Made by a program: the position numbers and the translations under genes
NCBI GenBank assembly: GCA_020637335.1
Contig: JACJWC010000015.1
Span: 62,001 to 126,000, forward strand
Direction of reading: 5' to 3'
From: Acidobacteriota bacterium
Lineage (GTDB): Bacteria > Acidobacteriota > Holophagae > Acanthopleuribacterales > Acanthopleuribacteraceae
Length of the DNA stretch: 64,000 nt
Part shown: positions 1 through 8,370 of the stretch, in pieces
Layout: every line of letters begins with the position of its first letter
How positions within the stretch are numbered: position 1 is the first letter of the stretch
Notes under the pieces: generated by a model
What the model was told of the DNA's origin: nothing
Databases searched by the model: none
Seen by the model: only the letters and a program-made list of their open reading frames with translations

Positions 1-1
1 C

Positions 2-607
2 ACCAAGGCTTGGGACTGGTTGACGACCCGTCCAATCCCGATCGCGGCCAGCAAATATCCGCCGATGGCGGAAGGTGCCAGCGTGTTGTCTGCTGAACTC
101 GGCTCACCGGCCTTTGCGACCTTTATGCGTAACCGCGCAGACCGACCGGGATTAACCGCGCCAGCCCAAATCGAGTCGGCGCTGTTGGACTGGATCATCG
201 CCCGTGCAAAAACCTTAACCTGGCGCCAAAAGATTGGTGCCGTCGTACCTTTACCCTCGCGTACCTGGCTCCAGCGTGAACATTTGGCTCAGGCGTTGGC
301 AGAAGCTTTGGGTGTACCGTGTTTTCCGGATTTGTTGTACTGGTCGAGCCCGCCGGAACAGCGTCAGGGCCAACTGCACAACAACGATCAACGCCGGGCC
401 AATGTCAAGGAACGCATGGCTATTGATGGGCGGCTGCAACTCCCGCGCGACCACGCAGTCCTGCTGCTCGACGATTACATCGGCTCTGGCGCCACGCTGC
501 GCGAAGCCGGTCGGGTCCTAACCAAACAAGCCCATTTCGATGGCCCGATCATCCCATTCACCGTGGCCCGCGTCCGCTGGCGTCTCGGCGCCCCCGGCAT
601 GGTTTGA
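2..607 (+). CDS. Phosphoribosyltransferase-domain protein, 5' end outside the window
   Basis: The reading frame is open from the window edge, so this is probably the C-terminal part of a longer protein; a TTG at 20 is the first possible internal start. The core is a type I phosphoribosyltransferase fold: VVPLPSRTWLQREHLAQAL resembles the ComF-type arginine-rich segment, and VLLLDDYIGSGATLREA is the PRPP-binding loop with two acidic residues and a GSGAT turn. It ends RVRWRLGAPGMV. Two readings fit: a ComF-like protein, or the phosphoribosyltransferase domain found at the C terminus of some RecQ-family helicases. The sequence upstream would decide. The fold call is fairly safe; substrate and role are unknown. 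Confidence 0.6.
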   Translation, partial: TKAWDWLTTRPIPIAASKYPPMAEGASVLSAELGSPAFATFMRNRADRPGLTAPAQIESALLDWIIARAKTLTWRQKIGAVVPLPSRTWLQREHLAQALAEALGVPCFPDLLYWSSPPEQRQGQLHNNDQRRANVKERMAIDGRLQLPRDHAVLLLDDYIGSGATLREAGRVLTKQAHFDGPIIPFTVARVRWRLGAPGMV

Positions 608-704
608 AAGTTGAGAATGCCTCTAAAAATTTCAATAAAGGGTCTAAAAATTCCATTTAATCGGCAACGCGGTGTATATTCGAACTAAAAGCTAGGTGAA
701 ACCA

Positions 705-2360
705 ATGTTGAAGTATCTGTTCGGGTTAGCCCTCGTTTCAGGTGGGATGCTCGCTCAATTTTCAGACCAAACGCAGTCTGCAGGTTTAATTGCTACTCAT
801 ATGCCGATCCTTGATCACGCGGGTTGGGAAATGGAAGGTGGCGGGACCGTTGGCGACTTTAATCGCGATGGTTGGCCGGATATTTATGTGTTGGGCGGCG
901 GTAATGCGCCAGATCGCCTTTTCATTAACCAGGGGGACGGGACATTCAGTGATGAAGCTCAAGTCTGGCAGGCACCTGGTCCACATCGAGGCGTGGGCGC
1001 AGCTGTTGGGGATTACGATCACGATGGCTGGCTCGACTTATTCCTGACCAGTCTTGGCCCTCAGTCAGGGCCTCCCGTTGCGGGTGCCCACTACCTTTTG
1101 CATAACCATCAAGGGCTGTATTTTGAGGATCGAACAGCCACGGCGGGTTTAGCCTATTCCTCCCCAACGGTACCAGATGGGTTTAGTGCCAGTTTCGGCG
1201 ATTATGATCTGGATGGTCATTTGGATTTGTTTATTACCGGTTGGCATCCGAATGCATTGGGCAACTGTTTGTTCCACAACAACGGCGATGGAACGTTTAG
1301 CAATGTAACCCAAACGGCTGGTGTCTACGATCCAGATTTGCATGGGTTCTCGCCGACTTTTGCGGATTTGAACAATGATTTTTACCCTGAAATCATGCTG
1401 AGTGCAGATTTTGGGACCAGCAAATACTTTGCAAACCAGGGTGATGGAAGCTTTAGCAATTTAACACCGAGTGCGGGTTGTGGTCTTGAAACAAATGGCA
1501 TGGGTGGCACGGTTGGCGATGTCAATAATGACGGCCTCCTGGACTGGTATGTCACTTCCATTTACTTTTCCGAAAACCCTACAGCTCACAATGGGAATTA
1601 TCTCTATATCAACCAGGGAAATGACCAATTTGTGCCTCTGCCGGAACAGGCAGGGGCAACGGATGGTGGCTGGGCCTGGGGAACGGCGTTCATCGATTTT
1701 GACTTGGATCGGGCTTTGGATATTGTCGCGACAAATGGCTGGCGTCGTGATGAATTTCTGAATGAGCCCGCCTATTTGTTCCGCAATATGGGTGGGCTTC
1801 AGTTCACAGAAGTCGGACAATCCATGGGTTTGGTTCAAGTGGGTCAGGGGCGTGGCCTCGTCATTTTGGACTATGATCGCGATGGCGACATGGACGTTGT
1901 AATTTTTGAATCTGCAGGACCGATGAGCCTCTTTCGCAACGAGCATGCGGGCGGTGCCAACCATTGGTTAGAAGTCAATGCTGTATCGTATTATCATCCT
2001 CAGATTGCACCTGATGGATTGGGGAGCCGTATTCAAGTAAGCCGCGCGGGTCTCACCCAGACCGCTATTCTTCATGCGGGTGCAAATTATTTGGGTAACA
2101 GCGAACTCCAGGTCCATTTTGGATTGGGCCCTGAAACCGCTATGGATCAGCTACAAGTGACTTGGCCCAACGGCCTCATCCAAACCTTTGTTTTGCCTAT
2201 TGATCGAAAGTGGACCTTGTATGTGCCCCATCCCGCGTTGCTCTCCGAACTTTTACCCAGTTGGGCCAGTGGTAATACGACTTGTGTTGGGCAAGTCACG
2301 GTTCAGTCTCTGGTTGGATTGATCGAAGCCGATTTTGTCTGCTCTCCACTCGAAAACTGA
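705..2360 (+). CDS. Secreted CRTAC1-family FG-GAP/ASPIC-UnbV repeat protein
   Basis: A 551-residue exported protein. I chose ATG 705 because AGGTGA lies 5 bases upstream; an in-frame GTG at 696 has no such site. The N terminus (MLKYLFGLALVSGGMLA) is a signal peptide. At least seven FG-GAP/VCBS-type repeats follow, each with a calcium-binding-like loop such as DFNRDGWPDIYV, DYDHDGWLDLFL, DYDLDGHLDLFI and DYDRDGDMDVVI. The segment from LGSRIQVSRAG to the TWPNGL region matches the ASPIC/UnbV domain that closes CRTAC1-like proteins. The family forms an extracellular beta-propeller, usually of unknown ligand. The tail (about 45 residues, two cysteines, ending SPLEN) is outside known domains and may be a surface-retention signal. 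It converges on dnaE2 with only 16 bases between stops. Confidence 0.85.
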   Translation: MLKYLFGLALVSGGMLAQFSDQTQSAGLIATHMPILDHAGWEMEGGGTVGDFNRDGWPDIYVLGGGNAPDRLFINQGDGTFSDEAQVWQAPGPHRGVGAAVGDYDHDGWLDLFLTSLGPQSGPPVAGAHYLLHNHQGLYFEDRTATAGLAYSSPTVPDGFSASFGDYDLDGHLDLFITGWHPNALGNCLFHNNGDGTFSNVTQTAGVYDPDLHGFSPTFADLNNDFYPEIMLSADFGTSKYFANQGDGSFSNLTPSAGCGLETNGMGGTVGDVNNDGLLDWYVTSIYFSENPTAHNGNYLYINQGNDQFVPLPEQAGATDGGWAWGTAFIDFDLDRALDIVATNGWRRDEFLNEPAYLFRNMGGLQFTEVGQSMGLVQVGQGRGLVILDYDRDGDMDVVIFESAGPMSLFRNEHAGGANHWLEVNAVSYYHPQIAPDGLGSRIQVSRAGLTQTAILHAGANYLGNSELQVHFGLGPETAMDQLQVTWPNGLIQTFVLPIDRKWTLYVPHPALLSELLPSWASGNTTCVGQVTVQSLVGLIEADFVCSPLEN

Positions 2361-2376
2361 TGCAGACTCCGGCCGT

Positions 2377-5300
2377 CTAGTGGGTCAGGTGTTGGAGTTG
2401 GGTGAGGGTCATGGAGATGGCGCCCATCGTATCAGTGACCAAGCCGCGCATAACGAAGGGTTTGGTTGGGTCGAGTAAGTCCGGGCATTGGCGGTACAGG
2501 TCGGGGAAGACAGTGGTTTCGTAAAGGTCCGTTTCGTCCTCGAAGCTGAGGAAACACATACTTTCGTTGTGTTTGGTGCTGACCGTTTTTCCGGTGATCA
2601 ACCAGCCGATCGTGGTGACTGTACGGTTGACATAGCGTTTCAGCTCGCAGGCCTTGACTCGTGGAACCTGCTCGATCTGTTTGCGATAAGGTGCGAGTGG
2701 GTGCAGGTTGACCGGAAAGCTCAGCAGGCGGCGTTCCAGTCCGAACAGGGTTTGCGGGCTGTACGCCGACATGTCTGGCAAGTCTTCCGGTTGGATCGGG
2801 GTAGGGAAGAGCTCTTCCCGTTGCATGCGGTGCAGGGCATACCAGTACAAGGCGTGCCAGATTAGGGTGGGCCGGTTCATCGGCGCCAACAACGCATCAA
2901 AGGCACCGACCAGGATCAGTTTCTTGGTCTCTTCCAGACTGGCCCCACTGCGCAGCAGAAAATCGGCCAGATCGCGGTAGGGACCATTGGCCGCGCGCTC
3001 GGCCAGCAATCGATCGCAGGTCGCTTGGCTGAGCCCTTTAATCTGCATCAGGCCCATTCGGATCGTGCCATTTGTACCCTTGTACGCATAGTTGCTGTCG
3101 TTGATGTCCGGCTGTAACACCTTTAAACCCAATCTTCTGGCGTGGGAAAGGTAGGCGAATGAGGAGTAAAAGCCGCCCTGGTTGGAAATGACCGCAGCCA
3201 GGAACTCGGCGGGATAGTGGAACTTGAGGAAGGCGGATTTGAAACTGACCAGGGCGTAGGAAGCGGAGTGCGGTTTGCAGAACGAGTAGCCGGAAAAGGA
3301 CCAGATCATTTCCCAAATCGCCTGAATCTGCTCCTCGCTCAGCCCGTTGGCGCGGCAGCCTTCGTTGAATTTCTGCTGCAGGTCACGCAGTTGTTTCTGC
3401 TTGTGTTTTTTGCTGAGGACTTTGCGTAAGGTATCCGCTTCGGTCGCGTTGAAATCGGCCAGGGCCATGGCCACCCGGGAAACATCTTCCTGATACACCA
3501 TTAGGCCGTGGGTTTCGACCAGAACCTCTTCCAGGACCGGATGCAGGGCCGGCCAATTAGGTGAATCGTGTTTGGCCATCCAGCGGTGGCGTTTGACCCA
3601 GTCGTGGGTGACCTTGTTGGCGGCGGGCCGGATGATCGAGGAGATTGCGGTCAGGGATTCGAAATCGCCCATACGCGTTTTCTGCAGCAATTGACGGGTG
3701 GCGGGCGATTCCACATAGAAACAGCCCATGGTCTCGCCTTCGGCGATCAACTGTTGGGTGTGGTGGTCGTGGATGGGATTGAAGCTGCTGTACTCGAGTT
3801 GGACCCCGCTGTTCTGGCGGATCGAAGACAAGGTGTCGCGGATGACGGCCAAGGAGCGGTTGCCGAGAAAGTCCAGCTTGACCAGACCGTAGTCTTCCAC
3901 CCCGTCTTTTTCCCAAGGCACAATGCTGTAGCCGATTGGCATGGGTTGGATCGGGCAGTGGTTGACGATCGGGTCCGGTGTAATGACCACCCCGCCGCAG
4001 TGCACGCTCAGGTGGCGTGGCGTGCCGTGTAAACGCTTGGCCAGTTTGAGGATGTGGGCCCACGGTTCGCTCAGCGATTCGGCGCGTTTGGTGCGCCGTT
4101 CGCGGGCCAGTTGCATTTTGACCGACGTGATCTCACTGTCGCTGAAACCGTGGACCTTGGCGATTTCGCGCACAGCCGAGGTCATCTGGATCGTGTTGTG
4201 GTTGGCGACCATGGCGATATGGCGACCACCGTATTTCTGCCACAGATAATCGCGGACCTGATCGCGTTCGTCCCAGGCGAAATCGACGTCGATATCGGGT
4301 GGGTCGACCCGGCCCGGATTGAGAAACCGCTCAAAAAACAGGTTGTGGGCCAGTGGATCGACGTGGGTGATCTCCAGGACGTAGGAGACAATGCTGGCTG
4401 CCGCACTACCGCGACCACACGTCAATGGGAACCGGCTGGTCACGTCCTCAATCACCAGGAAACAGGTGGCAAAGCCTTTGCGCTGAATGATGTCCAACTC
4501 GTAATCCAGGCGGGTACGTACCGCGTCGTGGACGGAACCGTAGCGTTTAAGTGCGCCGGCATACGCCTTGTCACGCAAGGCTTTGAAGCTGTGGTCGTAG
4601 TCGCTGGGCGGGTAAATGATCTGGCCCAGTTGGGGCGCATAACAGCAGCGTTCCAGAATCGTATGGGTTGCGCGAATCGCCTCAGGAAAGCCGGCAAAAC
4701 GGCCCGCCAGCTCCTCGCGATCAATCATATAGGCCTGGCGGTCGGCGCATTGGTCCGGGCGCAAACGCGAGAGTTTGCTGTTGTTGGCGATGGCGCGCAC
4801 CAGTCGGTGGATCGGGTAGGCTTTCTGGGCGATCATGGTCACGTGTGGGCTGAGGACCAGAGGGATTTTCAATCGATCGTGCAGGGCGCGGGCGGCTGCC
4901 ATATTGCCGGGATGAAGGTCGATATAGACATCCGCTTCGCCATTCAAGGTTTCCAATAGGTCAGGGTGGTCGCTGACCACGACCAGTCCACTGTGGCGTT
5001 CGGCCAATTGTTCAATCAAGCGCCAGGTCGGTTGGACCACCCGACGGGCCCCGTGTTCGGTGTGCAGGGCGAGCTTGGAAACACCGCCACCGTGTTGGTA
5101 AAAGTCGGTCAATAAAGCGGAGAGATTGCGGTAACCCTGTTGGGTTTTGACCAGGACAAAGGCGTGTGCATCGGCGGCGACCAGTTCGCAGCCGATGACC
5201 GGCCGCAATCCATGCTCCTCACAAACTTGCAGGTGGCGAACCAGTCCGTACAGTCCGTTGCGATCGGTGAGTGGAAACACGGCCTGACCCTGCTGGACCA

Positions 5301-5388
5301 GCTGTTCGGCCAGCGCTTCAGGCGGGGCCGTGCCCCACATCAACGAGTAGTGACTTTGAAGAAAAAGGTATTCCGGTAACATGTCCAC
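2377..5388 (-). CDS. dnaE2: Error-prone DNA polymerase III alpha subunit DnaE2
   Basis: A 1003-residue C-family DNA polymerase, slightly shorter than typical DnaE2. Palm motifs are clear: CGRGSAAAS at residues 324-332 and PDIDVDF at 364-370 with the catalytic aspartates. The C-terminal part has the helix-hairpin-helix and OB-fold region. The N-terminal PHP domain appears to have lost its first metal ligands: where DnaE2 proteins usually have HxH before the S-F/Y-S-L motif, this one reads FLQSHYSLM. Known family role: translesion synthesis in SOS mutagenesis with ImuB. Here it stands alone; the ImuB-like gene sits 31 kb away beside lexA. Its promoter is nearly identical to that of lexA, which strongly suggests LexA control. 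GTG 5388 and ATG 5382 are both possible starts. Confidence 0.93.
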   Translation of the reverse strand: MDMLPEYLFLQSHYSLMWGTAPPEALAEQLVQQGQAVFPLTDRNGLYGLVRHLQVCEEHGLRPVIGCELVAADAHAFVLVKTQQGYRNLSALLTDFYQHGGGVSKLALHTEHGARRVVQPTWRLIEQLAERHSGLVVVSDHPDLLETLNGEADVYIDLHPGNMAAARALHDRLKIPLVLSPHVTMIAQKAYPIHRLVRAIANNSKLSRLRPDQCADRQAYMIDREELAGRFAGFPEAIRATHTILERCCYAPQLGQIIYPPSDYDHSFKALRDKAYAGALKRYGSVHDAVRTRLDYELDIIQRKGFATCFLVIEDVTSRFPLTCGRGSAAASIVSYVLEITHVDPLAHNLFFERFLNPGRVDPPDIDVDFAWDERDQVRDYLWQKYGGRHIAMVANHNTIQMTSAVREIAKVHGFSDSEITSVKMQLARERRTKRAESLSEPWAHILKLAKRLHGTPRHLSVHCGGVVITPDPIVNHCPIQPMPIGYSIVPWEKDGVEDYGLVKLDFLGNRSLAVIRDTLSSIRQNSGVQLEYSSFNPIHDHHTQQLIAEGETMGCFYVESPATRQLLQKTRMGDFESLTAISSIIRPAANKVTHDWVKRHRWMAKHDSPNWPALHPVLEEVLVETHGLMVYQEDVSRVAMALADFNATEADTLRKVLSKKHKQKQLRDLQQKFNEGCRANGLSEEQIQAIWEMIWSFSGYSFCKPHSASYALVSFKSAFLKFHYPAEFLAAVISNQGGFYSSFAYLSHARRLGLKVLQPDINDSNYAYKGTNGTIRMGLMQIKGLSQATCDRLLAERAANGPYRDLADFLLRSGASLEETKKLILVGAFDALLAPMNRPTLIWHALYWYALHRMQREELFPTPIQPEDLPDMSAYSPQTLFGLERRLLSFPVNLHPLAPYRKQIEQVPRVKACELKRYVNRTVTTIGWLITGKTVSTKHNESMCFLSFEDETDLYETTVFPDLYRQCPDLLDPTKPFVMRGLVTDTMGAISMTLTQLQHLTH

Positions 5389-5414
5389 GACCCAAAAGTA
5401 GCAACCCTAAAGAA

Positions 5415-5443
5415 ATTGTAGGTTGTTAAACGGTTGTAATCAA
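5415..5443 (-). promoter_or_regulatory. dnaE2 promoter with candidate LexA direct-repeat operator
   Basis: On the minus strand there is TTGATT (5443-5438), a 17-base spacer and TACAAT (5420-5415). On the plus strand the spacer is exactly GGTTGT (5421-5426), 5 bases, GGTTGT (5432-5437). The promoter upstream of lexA at 38236-38264 has the same layout, with 24 of 26 bases identical across the shared core and the same 31-base distance to the start codon. I infer a LexA operator that blocks RNA polymerase by covering the spacer. Confidence 0.75.
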
Positions 5444-5488
5444 GTCGAGACAGGCGGTTTGAGCAGGAGTCAGTTTTATGCCCACAGG

Positions 5489-5506
5489 CGTACGCTGAAG
5501 CGTACG
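5489..5506. terminator. Short perfect hairpin between dnaE2 and the next gene
   Basis: CGTACGCT-GA-AGCGTACG is a perfect 8-bp stem with a two-base loop, without a T run on either side. It may be a transcription barrier for the minus-strand gene ending at 5624 or part of a degenerate dispersed repeat. Function unproven. Confidence 0.35.
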
Positions 5507-5623
5507 ACAAATTGGGCCCACTGTCTTCTTCCCTGGTCTTGCGTGCGACAACGGGGGTTTAACCCAACTCAACCTGGGATGGGACCGATGCTCAGATCCT
5601 AAAGCTACCGAAAACGAGGGTGT

Positions 5624-6514
5624 TTATCCAGCATGAGCGTTCTTATCGCGCGTTCTGGTCATGACAAACAAAGCCACGGCTAAGAGCAAAACCACCATGC
5701 CTACCAGCCCTTGAAAATCCAACATGGGTACAGAGCGCCCCAAAACATAGGCGTGGGCGATGATGTAGGCGCCAGTAAAGTCAACTCCCGAAGCATCGCC
5801 AGTGATGATTTGTGTGGAGTGTTGGGCCGTCTCAACCCCGGTCGTTTGCCAGTCTGCAGAAAAGGGATTAAATTTAAGCGTTCCGCTGGGGTCAGGGTAT
5901 ATACCCAGAATACTGGCGGACGCATCCACCCATATTTCTGTATTGGCAGGTTCTCCAAAAAAGTTGCTATTAAAGGGGCGGTTGGCCTTGCCAACGGCGT
6001 AAAGAGCTGCCATTTCGTCTGCCGATTCATTTCCGGATATTCCTAGGCGGAAGATGACGTGTTTATCCCAATCGGGCGACTGCAAGATCCCTCCATCGTT
6101 AATCCAATCTTCAGTTGGCGTTGTCACGCGGAGCCAAAATTCTTTTTCGCCAGCGACCCAGCGTGCGATGGCGATGGCATCGGGCGGCATATTGATTGTG
6201 AGGGAGGGAGCACCTGTAACAAAAGCGGCCAAATAGTAGGGCTGATGAAGGGTTATATTGGCCGTGGGCGCTACCAAGGTTTTGCTCAAAGTCACCCCAC
6301 TTTTCAAACGAATCCTAATATATACAGGGGTATCTGGTGTGGCGAGGAAAAAATCGTCTCCGTCCACAAGAAAAGTGATGCTTCCAGCCTTTTCTGACCT
6401 TCCCCGGTAGTCGACATCTGAAATCGTTGGGATATGGTGTACGCTGGCCCAAACATTTATTCCGACCAACCATCCTAATGCTAGCAACCCAGTATGAACA
6501 TTAAAACCAAACAC
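5624..6514 (-). CDS. Exported protein of unknown function with C-terminal IPTL-CTERM-like sorting segment
   Basis: I place the start at GTG 6514 because GAGGTGA lies just 4 bases upstream; a longer frame to 6661 has no such site. The product is about 296 residues. A hydrophobic N-terminal stretch (LLALGWLVGINVWA) serves as a signal peptide. The middle is beta-rich with no family I recognise. The C terminus reads VPMLDFQGLVGMVVLLL..., then a hydrophobic helix and TRTRDK. This is the architecture of IPTL-CTERM-type sorting signals (a V/I-P-x-L motif, a membrane helix, and a basic cluster), so the protein may be processed and anchored at the cell surface. The sorting enzyme is not in the window. 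The domain itself is unassigned. Confidence 0.6.
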   Translation of the reverse strand: MFGFNVHTGLLALGWLVGINVWASVHHIPTISDVDYRGRSEKAGSITFLVDGDDFFLATPDTPVYIRIRLKSGVTLSKTLVAPTANITLHQPYYLAAFVTGAPSLTINMPPDAIAIARWVAGEKEFWLRVTTPTEDWINDGGILQSPDWDKHVIFRLGISGNESADEMAALYAVGKANRPFNSNFFGEPANTEIWVDASASILGIYPDPSGTLKFNPFSADWQTTGVETAQHSTQIITGDASGVDFTGAYIIAHAYVLGRSVPMLDFQGLVGMVVLLLAVALFVMTRTRDKNAHAG

Positions 6515-6663
6515 AAATTCACCTCGAAAAACTTCATTTAACATGTTTAAATTCAAGTCAATACATTTTTTTAAAACGACTTTTACAAATCGAGCAAGCG
6601 CAATGCCAATTCTGTACAGTGAAGTTTGGGCGCCGCGAAGTGTCCCGACGTGGGAAGACATAT

Positions 6664-6702
6664 TGCCCAGGCTGTAGGGCCTTAGATCCTCAGTTTGTCT
6701 CC
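6664..6702 (+). repeat. Left copy of a degenerate ~40-bp repeat flanking VapBC-1
   Basis: TGCCCAGGCTGTAGGGC followed by a TCAGTTTGTCTC tail resembles the segment at 7482-7521, about 75 percent identical by eye. The two copies bracket the toxin-antitoxin module in direct orientation. Confidence 0.4.
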
Positions 6703-6727
6703 TCTTTGCTTGAATTTAGAAAAAAGA

Positions 6728-6749
6728 TAAACTAAGTTTGATTAGTTTA
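6728..6749. promoter_or_regulatory. Perfect inverted repeat upstream of VapB-1 (candidate operator)
   Basis: TAAACTAA, six bases, TTAGTTTA: perfect 8-bp arms 14 bases before the antitoxin start and just before its ribosome-binding site (CTGGAG at 6753). Antitoxins of this type normally autorepress by binding such sites with the toxin. I infer that role here. Confidence 0.6.
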
Positions 6750-6763
6750 GTCCTGGAGTGCCA

Positions 6764-7009
6764 ATGAAAGTCGTTAATATCCACGAAGCCAAAACTCATC
6801 TTTCCCGATTGGTTGAAGAGGCCGCAAAGGGTGACGCCTTTGTCATTGCCAAGGCCGGCAAGCCGATGGTCAAGGTCATTGCCTTGGAGACCCCGATCGG
6901 CGATGAAAAAAAACGGCTTGGGTTTCTGCAGGGCCAGTTCCAGGTACCCGACGACTTCGACCAAATGGGCCAAAGCCAAATTGAATCGATGTTTGGACTG
7001 GACCCGTGA
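6764..7009 (+). CDS. Type II antitoxin, Phd/YefM-like
   Basis: An 81-residue antitoxin. ATG 6764 is chosen over an upstream GTG (6758) because CTGGAG is 5 bases before it. The N terminus MKVVNIHEAKTHLSRLVEE and the following AFVIAKAGKPMVKV segment are characteristic of the Phd/YefM fold (DNA-binding strand-helix elements and dimerisation). The C-terminal tail (GQFQVPDDFDQM) is the part that normally wraps the toxin. It overlaps the downstream PIN toxin by 4 bases (GTGA), giving translational coupling. A palindromic candidate operator lies directly upstream. Confidence 0.9.
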   Translation: MKVVNIHEAKTHLSRLVEEAAKGDAFVIAKAGKPMVKVIALETPIGDEKKRLGFLQGQFQVPDDFDQMGQSQIESMFGLDP

Positions 7010-7395
7010 AATGCCTGCTCGACACCCACTTACTGTTGTGGGCAGCCAGCGAACCCTCCCGGCTTTCGGACAAAGCCAAGGCCATCATGGGCGATCGGCA
7101 AAACGATTTGTATTTCAGCCCGGCAAGTCTGTGGGAAATCACGATCAAATTGGGTCTGGGTCGACCGGACTTTTCGGTTAACCCACGGCTCTTGAAGCGG
7201 GGTCTGCTGGAAAACGATTATCGCGAGTTGCCCATTATCAGTGAGCATTGTTTGGCCGTGGGCTATTTGGCCCCGCTCCACAAAGATCCGTTCGACCGGC
7301 TGTTGATCGCCCAGGCCAGCCATGAGGGTATCCATTTCCTGACGGCCGATCACGAGTTGGCGGCCTACCAAGCCCCCGTCATTTGGGTCGGTTAA
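7006..7395 (+). CDS. vapC: PIN-domain toxin, VapC-like
   Basis: A 129-residue PIN-domain ribonuclease. It begins with GTG 7006, overlapping the antitoxin stop. It has the DTHLLLWA N-terminal motif of Sll0205-type PIN proteins, the SLWEITIK region with a conserved acidic residue, and the DPFDRLLIAQA motif with the third and fourth acidic positions, followed by LTADHEL. These Asp/Glu residues coordinate Mg2+ for RNA cleavage. The cognate antitoxin precedes it. Nothing is visibly missing, so the module looks functional. The RNA target cannot be predicted. Confidence 0.92.
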   Translation: MKCLLDTHLLLWAASEPSRLSDKAKAIMGDRQNDLYFSPASLWEITIKLGLGRPDFSVNPRLLKRGLLENDYRELPIISEHCLAVGYLAPLHKDPFDRLLIAQASHEGIHFLTADHELAAYQAPVIWVG

Positions 7396-7481
7396 CCCCA
7401 ACACTTTCAGCGCTTCCCGAGGGTTGTGGGGCCTGTCCTGGGGCGACATTTAGACCGATTCGTACCTCATCGGTCAAAATT

Positions 7482-7521
7482 CTGCCCCAGGCTGGAGGGC
7501 ATCAGGCCTTCAGCCTGTCTC
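7482..7521 (+). repeat. Right copy of the degenerate repeat flanking VapBC-1
   Basis: CTGCCCCAGGCTGGAGGGC followed by TCAGCCTGTCTC, matching 6664-6702 in the same orientation. The 240 bases around it (7396-7740) contain no gene that I can support. Confidence 0.4.
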
Positions 7522-7742
7522 TGATTGAATAGGTGTCTGCCGTGTTTTTAGCCAACGGTTCCGAATTGCCCCTGGCTGCCCCTATCAGCCAAAATTTTTA
7601 GGAAAGTCCAGCACCTGTGCTCTGAACGCAAGCCTGGTTGAGAAATGCCCTAAGGCGCCCGGGTCTGTGCAGTCCCATCGTCAATCGATCCCTTAATTTC
7701 CCAACGAATTGTCCCAATCGAAAAAAAATCTCGTTTTACTGC

Positions 7743-7796
7743 TTGACAACCTGCCTGCTGGCAGGCAAAATGATTAAGCCTGCCAGCAGGCAGGTT
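7743..7796. promoter_or_regulatory. Promoter with perfect 19-bp inverted repeat upstream of the MAPEG gene
   Basis: AACCTGCCTGCTGGCAGGC (7748-7766), 11 bases, then its exact complement (7778-7796). Each arm is itself nearly palindromic (CCTGC..GGCAGG), as expected for tandem dimer sites. TTGACA (7743-7748) lies at the left edge and a plausible -10 (CAAAAT, 7766-7771) sits in the loop. Repression by the TetR-family protein encoded 0.6 kb downstream is the natural inference. Confidence 0.65.
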
Positions 7797-7812
7797 AATC
7801 TGGAGGTTTTGT

Positions 7813-8202
7813 ATGGATCGTTCTTTGGTTTGGTTGTTTTATTATTCGGCTTTGGTTGTGGTTATGTGGGTGCCCTATATTCTCAATGCCTTTATCGTGC
7901 GCGGGATCCTGCCCACCTTGGGGAATCCGCAACCCGACGCAAAGCCGCTTTCACCTTGGGCACAACGGGCCAAGCTGGCCCACGCCAACGCTATCGAAAA
8001 TCTGGTCCCATTCCTGGCCTTGATGTTCTTAGCCCATGTGACCAGCGCCCCGGTCGCCGGTGCGGCCGCCGTGTTCTTCTTCGCGCGTTTGGCCCATTTC
8101 ATTGTTTACACTTTGGGCATTCCTTACCTGCGTACCCTCAGCTTCTTGGCTGGATTTGGTGCTCAGGTCGCCATTGCGCTGCAACTCCTGCAACACGTTT
8201 GA
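7813..8202 (+). CDS. MAPEG-family integral membrane protein
   Basis: A 129-residue, four-helix membrane protein. Strong hydrophobic segments sit at about residues 5-30, 60-80, 82-105 and 108-127. The AQRAKLAHANAIENLVPF segment between helices 1 and 2 is the signature region of MAPEG proteins (eicosanoid and glutathione metabolism family), whose bacterial members are mostly uncharacterised. GGAGGT lies 6 bases upstream of the ATG. A palindromic promoter-operator is immediately upstream, and a strong terminator hairpin follows at 8229. The TetR gene downstream is the likely regulator. Fold assignment is confident; substrate unknown. Confidence 0.85.
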   Translation: MDRSLVWLFYYSALVVVMWVPYILNAFIVRGILPTLGNPQPDAKPLSPWAQRAKLAHANAIENLVPFLALMFLAHVTSAPVAGAAAVFFFARLAHFIVYTLGIPYLRTLSFLAGFGAQVAIALQLLQHV

Positions 8203-8228
8203 ACCTGTATTTAAGCGCCTTTGGGCAA

Positions 8229-8251
8229 TGAGGGTGGAAAAGCCACCCTCA
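8229..8251 (+). terminator. Terminator hairpin after the MAPEG gene
   Basis: TGAGGGTGG, loop AAAAG, CCACCCTCA: perfect 9-bp stem, 27 bases after the stop. The T tract downstream is weak (CTCTTTCATTT). Confidence 0.6.
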
Positions 8252-8370
8252 ACCCTCTTTCATTTGAGAAACATTGAACGGGGTAAATAAGTATTTGGAT
8301 GATGTTATGTTTATGCGACGGTAGATGCGGTTCATAAAACATCGCCTTACACTCCACCCATTGAGGATTT

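Noticed and set aside
2488..2865. Open frame on the plus strand inside dnaE2 (and many similar long antisense frames, e.g. 4054-4959)
   Set aside because: They are shadows of the strongly conserved dnaE2 coding strand; no ribosome-binding site or domain.
7638..8231. 197-codon frame overlapping the MAPEG gene
   Set aside because: It runs through the palindromic promoter and reads the MAPEG gene out of frame.
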